From: AP-15 sp963747735
Lineage (GTDB): Bacteria; Pseudomonadota; Alphaproteobacteria; ATCC43930; CGMCC-115725
NCBI GenBank assembly: GCA_963747735.1
Contig: CAVVGE010000005.1
Span: forward strand, 558,001 to 622,000
Length of the DNA stretch: 64,000 nt
Direction of reading: 5' to 3'
The notes beneath the pieces were generated by a model. It was not told the DNA's origin and searched no databases. It saw only the letters and a program-made list of their open reading frames with translations. This document shows, one piece after another, positions 51,664 to 60,455 of the stretch (the stretch's first letter is position 1; every line of letters starts with the position of its first letter). The position numbers were made by a program, and so were the translations under genes.

Positions 51664-53583
51664 ATGACCGATCAGCCGCCGGTCGTCAGCGACCCAACCC
51701 CGCCGCCCGAGGGAGCTCGCGGCCTGGCCGGGATGCTGCTGTTCCTGTGCTGGGGCCTGATCGTCGCGATCCTTTATTTTGCTCGCGAGATCGTGGTCCC
51801 GATCACGCTGGCGATCCTGTTGAGCTTTCTGCTGGCGCCGGCGGTGCGGGTGCTGCGCCGGGTGGGGATCGGGCGGCTGCCGGCGGTGGCGTTGACCACG
51901 GTCGTCGCGTTTGCCGCCATTATCGGGTTTGCCGCGATCGTCGTGCACGAGATGTCGACGCTGGCGCAGGACGTCCCGTTCTATCAGTACAATCTCGAAA
52001 CAAAGATTCGCTCGCTGCCCAAGGCGTTGCCGGGCGGCGGCGTCTATCACCGCCTGTCGGGCGTGCTCGGCAAGCTGCGCAGCGAGCTGGCCACCGCCAC
52101 GACCCCCGCCGCGAGCCCGGTCGCAAGCGCCACGGCGACCGGGGCCGGCGCCAAGCCCGCGCCGGTGCCGGTCGAGATCGTGCAGCCTCAGGTGCAGACC
52201 TGGGAGCTGGTGCCGGGCATCATCGGGCAGCTGGTGGCGCCGTTGACCGCAATCGGCCTCGCCATCCTCTTTGTCGTCATGATCTTGCTGCAGCAGGGGG
52301 ATTTGCGCGACCGGCTGCTGCGGCTCGGCGGCCGGCGCGATCTGCACCGGACCACCACGGCGATGAACGACGCCGCGCAGCGGGTCAGCCGCTACCTGAC
52401 GCGCCAGCTAATGGTCAATGTGTGCTGTGGGCTGCCGATCGGCCTCGGGCTGGCCGTGATCGGCATTCCAAACGCCGCCACCTGGGGCATCTTTGTCGCG
52501 ATCCTGCGCTTTATCCCGTATCTCGGCATCGTGCTCGCCGCCACGTTTCCGCTGGCGCTCGCCATCGCGGTCGACCCGGGCTGGACCATGCTGGCGTGGA
52601 CGTTCCTGCTGTTCGTCGTCGTCGAGCTGACCGTCAGCAATTTTGTCGAGCCGTGGATCTATGGGCACGGGACCGGGCTGTCGCCGGTCGCGCTGATCGC
52701 CGCCGCGACGTTCTGGGCCTGGCTGTGGGGGCCGGTCGGATTGCTGCTGTCGACGCCGCTGACGGTTTGCCTGGTGGTGCTCGGCCGGCACGTGCCGCGC
52801 CTCGAGTTTCTCGATGTGCTGCTCGGCAACGAGGCGGTGCTGACGCCGCTGGAGACGTTCTATCAGCGGGTGCTCGCCAACGACCCGACCGAGGCGGCCG
52901 AGCAGGCCGAGGAGTACGCCAAAGACCATTCGCTCGCCGAATTCTTCGACGAGGTCGCGATCCCGGCCCTGGCGCGGATCCAGGCCGACAGCGACACCGG
53001 TCTCGTTTCGACCGAGCGCCGCGCTATCGTCAGGCGCGCCATGCAGACAATGCTGGAGAACCTGCCGGACGAGCCGGCTAGCGCTATGGAGGAGGCGCCG
53101 GGGCCGGCTGATCGCCCGGCGGTGTGCTGCCTCGCCGGCCGCAACGAGCTCGATGACGCCGGCGGCCTGCTGTTGGTGCACCTGCTCGCTCTCCAGGGGC
53201 GGGTTGCGGCAAGGACGCTGCCCGCCGAAGCGCTCTCGCCCGATGTGGGCGATCCGGCGGTCTTTGCCGGAGCGACGCTGATCTGCCTGTCGTTGCTCAG
53301 CACCAGCGCGCCGGCGCGCGCGCGCTTTATTGTGCGCCGGCTCCGCCGGCGGGCACCCCGCGCCAAAATACTGGTCGGGTTCTGGGGGATGACCGCCGCC
53401 GAGCATACCGTCGAGGAAGCAGCGGATGCCGCTGCGGCCGATTTCGCCGCCTATTCCTTGCGCGACGCCGTGGCGCTCATCGCTTCAATGTGTGCCGCCG
53501 GCGTGGCCGGAGGCGCTGGCGAAGAGCCGGCCGCACCCCAGGCTGTCGCATCCCAGGCTGCCGCGCCCACCATCGCCGACTGA
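51664..53583 (+). CDS. AI-2E family transporter with a long C-terminal extension
   Basis: A membrane protein of 639 residues. The AI-2E/PerM core spans about 20-390: an N-terminal pair of helices (VVPITLAILLSFLLAPAVRV), an 80-residue extracytoplasmic insertion rich in Ala/Pro (about 120-175), the FIPYLGIVLAATFPLALAI segment (about 279-297) and VEPWIYGHGTGLSPVALIAA (about 330-349), all family landmarks. Residues about 400-640 are soluble, with a helical linker and an alpha/beta region (ADRPAVCCLAGRNELDDAGG, RRAPRAKILVGFWG) that looks like a small regulatory domain. Substrate unknown. It is the second AI-2E protein in the window; the first (1855-3000) is broken and lacks the extension. The start is ATG 51664. 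Confidence 0.9.
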   Translation: MTDQPPVVSDPTPPPEGARGLAGMLLFLCWGLIVAILYFAREIVVPITLAILLSFLLAPAVRVLRRVGIGRLPAVALTTVVAFAAIIGFAAIVVHEMSTLAQDVPFYQYNLETKIRSLPKALPGGGVYHRLSGVLGKLRSELATATTPAASPVASATATGAGAKPAPVPVEIVQPQVQTWELVPGIIGQLVAPLTAIGLAILFVVMILLQQGDLRDRLLRLGGRRDLHRTTTAMNDAAQRVSRYLTRQLMVNVCCGLPIGLGLAVIGIPNAATWGIFVAILRFIPYLGIVLAATFPLALAIAVDPGWTMLAWTFLLFVVVELTVSNFVEPWIYGHGTGLSPVALIAAATFWAWLWGPVGLLLSTPLTVCLVVLGRHVPRLEFLDVLLGNEAVLTPLETFYQRVLANDPTEAAEQAEEYAKDHSLAEFFDEVAIPALARIQADSDTGLVSTERRAIVRRAMQTMLENLPDEPASAMEEAPGPADRPAVCCLAGRNELDDAGGLLLVHLLALQGRVAARTLPAEALSPDVGDPAVFAGATLICLSLLSTSAPARARFIVRRLRRRAPRAKILVGFWGMTAAEHTVEEAADAAAADFAAYSLRDAVALIASMCAAGVAGGAGEEPAAPQAVASQAAAPTIAD

Positions 53584-53627
53584 GCGGCGTCAGGCCGACG
53601 CTTTATCGCTCCGACGCGGACGGCGCG

Positions 53628-54779
53628 TTATTGGATCTCTTGCAAAAGCTTCTGGAGCTCGCGCGCGAGTTGTGGCTCGGCAGGATTGTGGGCAGCGGCG
53701 GGCTCGGCGCGAGCCAGTGGCGTCCCCGCTGCATCGGCCGCAGCCGACGCGCGCTCGAGCGCCGAAGTCAGCGCTTCGACAGCACCTTGCAGCTCGTCGA
53801 GCCGGACGCCGGCGCCAGCGCCGCCTTCGCCGGATGCCGGCACGGGCGGCAGCGGCTGGCGCAGGGCCGCCTCGATCGCTTCGAGCGACGAGCGCGTTGT
53901 GTCGCCGAGCGCGTCGGCGGTGGCCGACATGTGCGCGATCGCCTCGACCAGATTGCGGTGGCCGTCTTCGAGGACGCCGGCCAGCCGTTCGGGCAATCCC
54001 GGCCCCGACGATCCCGGCCCCGACGATCCCGCCCCCGACGATACCGCTAGGCCGCGGCCGTCTGCCAGGGTCGGGCTGCGCGCACCGTCGAGCACTTCGA
54101 CGGCACGGCGCAGCAGCCTCATCTCCATGGGGTCGATCGGGAGGCGGGAGATCGTCTCGATCACCGGCTCGAAGGTCACATCGACAGCGAGACGGCCGAG
54201 CACGGCGAGCAGCACCAGCCCGACCAGGATCAAGCTGGCCGGGACAGTCGGCACCCGGCCCGCCAAACGCACCACCTGGCTTTGATCTTGCGCCAAGCCC
54301 AGCGCGATGATTGCGGCGATGGCAATCAACGCGCTGCAGAAATGCGTGCGCGCCAAACCGATATAATAGAGCCGCGCCGCCTCGGCCCTGGCCGCCTGCC
54401 GATCGGGGCGCGCCTGCCACAGCACGGGGCCCTCCTCCCATGCCGAGCGCGGCTGAACCGGAGCCGGCTGCGGCGCCAGCGCCGTCAGCCCGGTCGTCTC
54501 GAACGCGGCGACCCAACCGAGCGGGTTGGCCGCAAGGTGGACGGCATGGCCCAATCGGCGGCGAAGGCGCAAGGCGGCGCCGATCAGTCCTGCGGTCGTC
54601 AACCCCACCGTGCAAAGAGCATAAACGCCGAGAAAGCCCATGGCGAGCACAGGCAGCCGCGGCAGCAGAGCCGGCAGGATGGCGGCGCGCGGGACCGTCG
54701 CCAGCTCAGGCCAAGCGATCGCCGCGGCGCCGGCGACCGCGCCGGCGATTGCTGCCGAGACAATTATCCAAGGCCGCAT
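53628..54779 (-). CDS. Unknown membrane protein with a C-terminal helical region
   Basis: A protein of 383 residues. Four hydrophobic segments are visible: about 5-25, 45-70, 145-163 and 177-198. A cytoplasmic-looking C-terminal half begins with RLPIDPMEMRLLRRAVEVL, contains a Ser-Gly-Pro repeat (SSGAGSSGPGSSGPG) encoded by a short tandem DNA repeat around 54000-54045, and ends in long amphipathic helices (LQGAVEALTSALERASAAAD). The layout resembles the membrane-helix then coiled-coil plan of some MotA-like or apoptosis-type membrane proteins, but I recognise no family. ATG 54779 follows GGAAGGA; ATG 54794 is in frame. It is convergent with the AI-2E gene. Confidence 0.75.
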   Translation of the reverse strand: MRPWIIVSAAIAGAVAGAAAIAWPELATVPRAAILPALLPRLPVLAMGFLGVYALCTVGLTTAGLIGAALRLRRRLGHAVHLAANPLGWVAAFETTGLTALAPQPAPVQPRSAWEEGPVLWQARPDRQAARAEAARLYYIGLARTHFCSALIAIAAIIALGLAQDQSQVVRLAGRVPTVPASLILVGLVLLAVLGRLAVDVTFEPVIETISRLPIDPMEMRLLRRAVEVLDGARSPTLADGRGLAVSSGAGSSGPGSSGPGLPERLAGVLEDGHRNLVEAIAHMSATADALGDTTRSSLEAIEAALRQPLPPVPASGEGGAGAGVRLDELQGAVEALTSALERASAAADAAGTPLARAEPAAAHNPAEPQLARELQKLLQEIQ

Positions 54780-55002
54780 AGCGATTCCTTCCAACGCCTG
54801 TCGTCGAAACCGACGCCCGGATCGCCAAAGCCACGGTTCGCAGCGTCCGGGTTGCGCTCTATCCGGAACGACGGCTCGCCGTGCTATTAACTATCTTCTC
54901 GGCTGTTGTCGTGCGGCAACAAGCCGGTGCAGCCGAGCACGACACTCGAATCCGATCGTTCGATTGGCCCGCTCGCCGGATTTCGGATTTGCCGCCGACC
55001 AC

Positions 55003-55959
55003 TCAGGCGACGATGCGCGTCTCGGCCGGTGCGCAACCGGCCAACGAGTCGAGCGTGACGGCCAGCCCATCGGCGAGCGCGGTGCGGGCACGAAAACCGA
55101 GCTCTCGGGCGGCGCGGGCCGGGTCGCCGATCGAGCTCTGGATGTCGCTGCACCGCGCCGGGCGGGAATAAGTGACGAGCCGAGTTCCGCACAGCCCGGC
55201 GATCGTTTGCGCGAGCTGGCGCACGGTGGTGCCGACGCCGGTGCAAACATTGAGCACCGGCGCGTCCGGCGCCGCTGCCGACATCGCGCGGCGCAGCGCC
55301 GCGACGGCATCGCCGACAAAAACAAAATCGCGAACCTGCTCGCCGTCGCCAAAAACCTCGACCGGCTCGCCACGCTGCAGCCGGTCGCCAAAGACGGCGA
55401 TCACGCCCGAATAAGGCGAGCGCGGATCTTGCCGCGGCCCATAGACATTGAAAAAGCGCAGCCCGAATGTCGGCACCCCTTGCGTCGCGCCGGCGACGCG
55501 GGCATGCAGCTCGCAGCCTCGCTTGTCGGCGCCGTAGGTGCTGCGCGGCGCAGCGCAGGCGTGCTCGCCGGCCGGAAGCACGGCGCAGTCGCCATAGACG
55601 GCGGCGGTCGAGGCGTAGACGACGGGGACCGGACGGTGGCGGGCGCGTCCGGCGCGGGCGAAGACATTGATCGCGCCCGTCAGGTTTACCTCGTGGGTGC
55701 GCGGCCAATTCTCACGATTGTCGGCGACCGAAGCGATTGCCGCCAGATGAAAGCACCCGTCGATGCCCTCGAACGCCCGATCGACCGCCGCGCGATCGGT
55801 GACGTCGGCGGTCATCAGCTCGACCTGGCGCGGCAGGTTGCCGCGTTTTCCGCTCGACAGGTCGTCCAGAACCCGGACCGCATGGCCGTCGCGGCGCAAT
55901 GCCTCGACGAGGTGCGAGCCGATGAACCCGGCGCCGCCGGTCACGAGATAACGGGCCAT
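55003..55959 (-). CDS. NAD-dependent epimerase (UDP-glucose 4-epimerase-like)
   Basis: An extended short-chain dehydrogenase of 318 residues. The nucleotide motif is YLVTGGAGFIGSHLVEAL (about 4-21), then DLSSGKRGNLP, the catalytic Ser region VYASTAAVYGD (about 113-123) and Tyr-x3-Lys in STYGADKRGCE (about 139-149), with RFFNVYGPRQDPRSPYSGVI (split: FFNVYGPRQDP, about 167-177). It would interconvert UDP-hexose or UDP-HexNAc epimers; UDP-Glc/Gal or UDP-GlcNAc/GalNAc cannot be told apart by eye. The SD GAGGGTG precedes ATG 55959. It belongs with wecB and wecC to a polysaccharide precursor region. Confidence 0.9.
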   Translation of the reverse strand: MARYLVTGGAGFIGSHLVEALRRDGHAVRVLDDLSSGKRGNLPRQVELMTADVTDRAAVDRAFEGIDGCFHLAAIASVADNRENWPRTHEVNLTGAINVFARAGRARHRPVPVVYASTAAVYGDCAVLPAGEHACAAPRSTYGADKRGCELHARVAGATQGVPTFGLRFFNVYGPRQDPRSPYSGVIAVFGDRLQRGEPVEVFGDGEQVRDFVFVGDAVAALRRAMSAAAPDAPVLNVCTGVGTTVRQLAQTIAGLCGTRLVTYSRPARCSDIQSSIGDPARAARELGFRARTALADGLAVTLDSLAGCAPAETRIVA

Positions 55960-56363
55960 GCAACACCCTCTAGCTGGTCACACCAAGCTTGATTTGCGGC
56001 AGTCGGCGGCATCGACAGACCTCCGGCTCCCATCGGCGACCGAACGCCGCGAGCGTCGAGAGGTTCCGGCAACGCCCCGCAGTTTGTTCTAAAAAAGGCC
56101 AAGCTCAAGCAAAACAGACGCAAGCTGATCACTCCCCTGGTGGATGGCAGGTCACATATCGCGCCATTTCGCTCGGATATCAAGCAGAATCAAGGTTAAT
56201 GTCAACAAATAGCCACCTTTGACCAGGAGTCGCAAGAAAAATTTAACAATTTGCCTGGCGATGCCGCTGGCCACCGGAATATCGCAGCCTCGCCGCCTTC
56301 GGCCGCGCGCGGTGCTCGCTCACCCCCTTGAACCCGACGCTCCCGCAAGGCAGGAATCAGGTG
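55960..56363. other. 404-base intergenic region, likely divergent promoter
   Basis: The region between the epimerase (minus) and an exported protein gene (plus) is AT-richer in its right half (56080-56260, with TTAATGTCAACAAATAGCC and AAAAATTTAACAATTTG), as expected for promoters. No convincing gene, RNA or repeat is seen; a short minus-strand open frame here has no SD. Confidence 0.5.
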
Positions 56364-56870
56364 ATGGCTAAGTGGAGGCCGAGTTTGCATCTGCCCGGCC
56401 GCGCAGCGCTGCTCGCGCTCTGCGCCCAATTTTGCGTGGCCTCGGCGCTTGCGGCGCAACGCTTCCAAGCCGATGAATGGATCACCGAATGCGCGCCGGG
56501 CGCGCGCGCCGGTGCGGTCGATTGCTCGATCACGGTTCCGTTCTGGCAAAGCGCGCGCGGGCAAAAGGGATCGTTCGCGCTCGTCGTCATGCTGGCCACC
56601 GGCAATATCGGCATTGTCGGCCAGCCTTATCCGATCCGCGCGGTGCTGCGCGTCGACAAGAACCCGCCGATCGAGTGCCGTCAGACCCGCTATTGCATCT
56701 TTCCGACCGCAGGAGCGGCTGCGGTCGCCGCCCAGCTGGCAACGGGCTCGCTGGTCCTGATCGATGTCTACACGGCGCACGGGAGCTTCAGCTTCAGCCT
56801 CACGCCCAAAGGATATCAGGCGGGGATCGCGCAAATCCGCGCCTGGGGCTATCGCATCTCCACGAGGTGA
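56364..56870 (+). CDS. Exported protein, weakly IalB-like
   Basis: A protein of 168 residues. A signal peptide (RAALLALCAQFCVASALAAQ, cleavage near residue 31) is followed by a compact domain with ITECAPGARAGAVDCSITVPF, FALVVMLATGNIGIVGQPYP, and IECRQTRYCIFP near residue 110, giving two Cys pairs. The order of strands, the Cys pair and the final LTPKGYQAGIAQI resemble invasion-associated locus B (IalB) proteins, which are periplasmic; this is a weak match. ATG 56364 follows AGGAATCAGGTG. Confidence 0.65.
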   Translation: MAKWRPSLHLPGRAALLALCAQFCVASALAAQRFQADEWITECAPGARAGAVDCSITVPFWQSARGQKGSFALVVMLATGNIGIVGQPYPIRAVLRVDKNPPIECRQTRYCIFPTAGAAAVAAQLATGSLVLIDVYTAHGSFSFSLTPKGYQAGIAQIRAWGYRISTR

Positions 56871-56947
56871 AGGACGCAGCGGCGACCACGCGGCGCAGGG
56901 ATTGCCGCCGGCTCGCCGGGCCGGTTGACCGGACCCTTGCGCCAGCT

Positions 56948-57112
56948 TCAACGGTGCAGGATGACGATCAACGGCACCAGCAGCGGCACCCACGCGATCA
57001 GGGCCAACCCGAAGACGGCGATTATCGCGGCGCGGCGCGACAGCCTTTCCGGTGTCTCCTGCGTCTCTCGATCGGCGATGCTCTTAATGCTCGAAGAATA
57101 CGTTGGCAGCAT
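56948..57112 (-). CDS. 54-residue membrane protein
   Basis: A short gene encoding 54 residues: a hydrophilic N-terminus (LPTYSSSIKSIADRETQETP, then ERLSRRAA) followed by one transmembrane helix pair-like hydrophobic stretch (IIAVFGLALIAWVPLLVPLI) and a VILHR end. Composition is clearly protein-like and the frame has a proper start (ATG 57112). No family is recognised. Confidence 0.55.
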   Translation of the reverse strand: MLPTYSSSIKSIADRETQETPERLSRRAAIIAVFGLALIAWVPLLVPLIVILHR

Positions 57113-57532
57113 GGCGTCCAGACTTCACTGATTCCGAGTGGCCTCGTGCTTTCAGATACAGGCCTTGGTTGGTCCCGACAACAGGTATCGATCGGCATTT
57201 TCTTCGCTTTTGTCAAAACTTGTGCCGTTCTTTTGCCTTTGAGCAGGCGATGGTCGCCACCCGCCACCCGCGGCGCAGTCGTGCCGTGATCGGATAAGCG
57301 CGATTCGCAGGCCCACCCGATGGCGCATCGCGGCAAGATCACCCAAAATGGTTAATATTCAATGAGGGCATGCACTGTTGGCGGCGTCCGATCGGACTTC
57401 CTCTATCGTCGAGCGCATTTGAACGGTTTAATGACATTTTTTTGACGCGGGCCAGACCGCCGCGTGACGCTTATGGGATGAGAGTGTAGGGGAGCTGCAT
57501 TGGCGGGCCGATCGGCAGGGAGGGAACAGCCG
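57113..57532. other. 420-base gap between small membrane-protein genes
   Basis: The gap holds the promoters of the minus-strand 54-residue protein gene and of the plus-strand 67-residue protein gene. It is AT-richer around 57180-57250 and 57340-57440 (GGTTAATATTCAATGAGGG; TTTAATGACATTTTTTTG), as expected for promoters. I see no gene, RNA or repeat. Confidence 0.45.
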
Positions 57533-57736
57533 ATGGACAACGACACCGCCGCGAGACGGACCCATCCGGTCGATGATAGCGGCCGGCGCGAAGACGGTTG
57601 GACGGTCGAGCTCGCGGCCAACGACGGCAGCGCCAGACTTAGCGGGCGCTTTTCGGTGATAGCGGTTTTGCTGTTGTCGCTCGCGCTTTGGGGAGCGATC
57701 TGGGCAGCGGTCGCGTCCTTGGCCGCGCCGACATAG
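57533..57736 (+). CDS. Small single-pass membrane protein
   Basis: A protein of 67 residues: a hydrophilic N-terminal part (DNDTAARRTHPVDDSGRRED, then GWTVELAANDGSARLSG) and a C-terminal transmembrane helix (VIAVLLLSLALWGAIWAAVA). ATG 57533 is supported by GGAGGGAACAG upstream; a TTG at 57500 would add 11 residues. It is convergent with wecB. Function unknown; small proteins of this plan often accompany polysaccharide genes. Confidence 0.6.
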   Translation: MDNDTAARRTHPVDDSGRREDGWTVELAANDGSARLSGRFSVIAVLLLSLALWGAIWAAVASLAAPT

Positions 57737-57776
57737 GGCTGGCTTTTGCGGCTCGGCTAGCTGTTGCGGCTGGGCT

Positions 57777-58919
57777 TCAGGCGTCGGCCGGGCTGGTCCC
57801 GACCTGCATGTCATTTTTCAGCCGGCGGGCGATGCGCCGGCTCGCTTGGCCGTCGCCATAGGGGTTGCCAGTCCCCACCATCCGCCGGTAAGCGCAGGAA
57901 TCGTCGAGCAAGATCGAGATTTCCTCGAACAGGCGTTGCGCGTCGGTCCCGACCAGCTTGGCCCGGCCCTGCTCGACCGCTTCCGGCCGTTCGGTCGTGT
58001 CGCGGGTGACCAGCACCGGCTTGCCGAACGACGGCGCCTCCTCCTGGATCCCACCGGAATCGGTGACGACCAACGCGCATTCCTTCAACAGATAAACCAG
58101 CTCGAGGTAATCGACCGGCTGGGTCAGGAGCACATTGTCGAGCCCGTGCAGCGGCTGCATCGCCCGCTGGACGTTCGGGTTCGGGTGGACCGGAAATGCG
58201 ATCGCCACATCGGGCCGCGCCGCGATGCGCGCCATCGCCGCGGCGATCCGCGCCAGCCCGCCGTCAAAACTTTCGCGGCGATGCCCGGTCATCAGGATCA
58301 GCTTTTTGCCGGCGAAGCGCCCGCCCAGCACAGCCGATGCACGGGCGGCAAGCGCCGGATCGCGATCGAGGCGGTCGGCAACCCATAAGAGGGCGTCGAT
58401 CCCGGTGTTGCCGGTGACGACGATTTGCCCGCCATCGATCCCTTCGCGCAAGAGATTGCCGCGCGCCCGCATGGTGGGTGCGAAATGCAGATCGGCGATA
58501 TGGCTGACGAGGCGCCGGTTCACCTCTTCCGGCCACGGCGCGTAGATGTTGCCGGTGCGCAGCCCCGCTTCGACATGCGCGATCGGGACCCGGTGGTAGA
58601 AGGCGGCGAGCGCGGCGGCAAAGCTCGTCGTGGTGTCGCCCTGGACGACGACCCGCTCTGGACGGAACGAGGCGACGATGTCGCCGACCCCCGACAAGAC
58701 AGCGCCGGTCAGATAGGCGAGGTCCTGATCCGGACGCATCAAATCGAGGTTCCAATCCGGCTGCAGCTCGAACAAATCGAGCACCTGGGTCAGCATCTCG
58801 CGGTGCTGCCCGGTGACGCACACCCGGCACTCGAACCCCTGCCGCGCCGCCAATTCACGCACCACCGGGGCGAGCTTGATCGCCTCCGGTCGGGTCCCGA
58901 ACACAACGAGGATTTTCAT
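57777..58919 (-). CDS. wecB: UDP-N-acetylglucosamine 2-epimerase (non-hydrolysing)
   Basis: A cytoplasmic enzyme of 380 residues that converts UDP-GlcNAc to UDP-ManNAc. Hallmarks are ILVVFGTRPEAIKLAPVV (about 3-20), VCVTGQHREMLTQVL (about 33-47), VVQGDTTTSFAAALAAFY (about 92-109), HVEAGLRTGNIYAPWPEE (about 116-133), GHRRESF (about 213) and the DSGGIQEEAPSFGKPVLVTRDTTERPEA region (split: DSGGIQEEAPSFGKP, about 290-304). ATG 58919 is 29 bases after the wecC stop, so the two are an operon with wecC first. With wecC it makes UDP-ManNAcA for an exopolysaccharide or surface glycan. Confidence 0.95.
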   Translation of the reverse strand: MKILVVFGTRPEAIKLAPVVRELAARQGFECRVCVTGQHREMLTQVLDLFELQPDWNLDLMRPDQDLAYLTGAVLSGVGDIVASFRPERVVVQGDTTTSFAAALAAFYHRVPIAHVEAGLRTGNIYAPWPEEVNRRLVSHIADLHFAPTMRARGNLLREGIDGGQIVVTGNTGIDALLWVADRLDRDPALAARASAVLGGRFAGKKLILMTGHRRESFDGGLARIAAAMARIAARPDVAIAFPVHPNPNVQRAMQPLHGLDNVLLTQPVDYLELVYLLKECALVVTDSGGIQEEAPSFGKPVLVTRDTTERPEAVEQGRAKLVGTDAQRLFEEISILLDDSCAYRRMVGTGNPYGDGQASRRIARRLKNDMQVGTSPADA

Positions 58920-58948
58920 CTCGGTCAGCCGGTCAATCAGCCGGGCGG

Positions 58949-60211
58949 TCAGCCCTGCCGGTGGGTCAAGCCGGTCGCGTCGATGACCACCCGGCGCATC
59001 AGCTCCTCGCGCGGGATGCGGCGGAACGGCGAATGGGCGACGAGAATGGCGACAATGTCGGCCTCGCGCACCGCCGCCAGCGTGTCGCGGAACGCCACGT
59101 TGCCGAATTCGCCGAGCGCTTTCGGCAGGCCGGCGAGGTTGGGGTCGGCGACGAGAATGCGCTCGATGCCGGCGCGGGCGAGCTCGACGGCGATATCGAC
59201 CGCCGGGCTCTCGCGCAGATCGTCGACATCGGGCTTGTAGGTCAGGCCGAGACAGGCGACGACCGGATGCTTGAAACGCTCGGCGCGCTCGCGGATTTGC
59301 CCCACGACAAAATGCGGCTTGGCGTCGTTGACCTCGCGCGCGGTGCGGATCAGCCGCGCCCGCTCCGGCGCCGAGGACACGATAAACCACGGATCGACGG
59401 CGATGCAGTGCCCGCCGACCCCGGCGCCGGGCTGCAAGATCGCGACCCGCGGGTGACGGTTCGCGAGCTCGATCACGCTCCACACATTGAGGCCGAGCTG
59501 GTCGCAGATCAGCGACAATTCATTGGCGAAGGCGATGTTGACGTCGCGATAGGCGTTTTCGACGAGCTTGACCAATTCGGCGGTCGCGGCGTCGGTGCGA
59601 AACGGCGTGCCGCGCAGAAACACCCGGTAGACCGCTTCGGCGTGCTCGGCGCAGGCCTCGGTCATGCCGCCGATGATGCGGTCGTTCTCGATCAGCTCGC
59701 GCACCATGCGGCCGGGCAAGACCCGTTCGGGGCAGTGCGCGACATGGATATCGAGCGGCTCGGCGTGGTGCCCGGACGGAAACCTGAGATCGGGGCGCTT
59801 TTTTGCAAGGCGGGCGGCGAGCCGTGCGGTCGTGCCGACCGGCGAGGTCGATTCGAGGATCACGACGTTGCCGGCGCCCAGCACCGGGGCAATCGCATCC
59901 GCCGCCGCCTCGATATAGGCGAGATTGGGCGAGCGGTCCGGGTTGAACGGGGTCGGCACTGCGATAATAAAAGCGTCCGCCGGCTCGGGCTGCGCCGTCG
60001 CACGCAATTTGCCGAGCGTGGTCGCGGCGCGCAGCAGCATGTCGAGATCGGGCTCGGGGAAATATGGCTGGCCCGCATTGACCGCTTCGACGACATGCGG
60101 GTTGACATCGACCCCGACCACTTCGATGCCACGGCTGGCGAGCGTCGCCGCCGTCGGCAAGCCGATATAGCCGAGGCCGACGACGCAGACGGTCTTGACC
60201 GGGTGTTCCAT
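58949..60211 (-). CDS. wecC: UDP-N-acetyl-D-mannosamine dehydrogenase
   Basis: A UDP-sugar dehydrogenase of 420 residues that oxidises UDP-ManNAc to UDP-ManNAcA in two NAD-dependent steps. It has the Rossmann motif VCVVGLGYIGLPTAATLAS (about 8-26), the ESTSPVGTT region, the catalytic-type Lys/Asn in ELVKLVENAYRDVNIAFANE (split: LVKLVENAYRDVNIAFANEL, about 213-232) and the catalytic Cys in GVGGHCIAVDPWF (about 263-275), then GLTYKPDVDDLRESPA. The UDP-ManNAcA type is favoured over UDP-glucose dehydrogenase because of the adjacent wecB and the GGHCIAVDPWF form. It is the promoter-proximal gene of the pair. Confidence 0.93.
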   Translation of the reverse strand: MEHPVKTVCVVGLGYIGLPTAATLASRGIEVVGVDVNPHVVEAVNAGQPYFPEPDLDMLLRAATTLGKLRATAQPEPADAFIIAVPTPFNPDRSPNLAYIEAAADAIAPVLGAGNVVILESTSPVGTTARLAARLAKKRPDLRFPSGHHAEPLDIHVAHCPERVLPGRMVRELIENDRIIGGMTEACAEHAEAVYRVFLRGTPFRTDAATAELVKLVENAYRDVNIAFANELSLICDQLGLNVWSVIELANRHPRVAILQPGAGVGGHCIAVDPWFIVSSAPERARLIRTAREVNDAKPHFVVGQIRERAERFKHPVVACLGLTYKPDVDDLRESPAVDIAVELARAGIERILVADPNLAGLPKALGEFGNVAFRDTLAAVREADIVAILVAHSPFRRIPREELMRRVVIDATGLTHRQG

Positions 60212-60455
60212 TCGATCGGCGCGCCGAAAACTATCTGTGGCTTGGCTGAAATTTTCGCCGATTGCGATTTGCGGCGACCGGAGAGATACGCGATCGGCAG
60301 CGTCTTGGCAAGATCGGCGACGGCATGATCGTGGTTAACGTTATCCGGCAATAAGCGCCGACAAATACTAGCAATCCGCTCATCATGTTTTCACTTGGCG
60401 CGGTCTGACGCAAAGCGTAGCCTGCGGTTCTTGGTAAATGGCACAGGAGCAGCCA

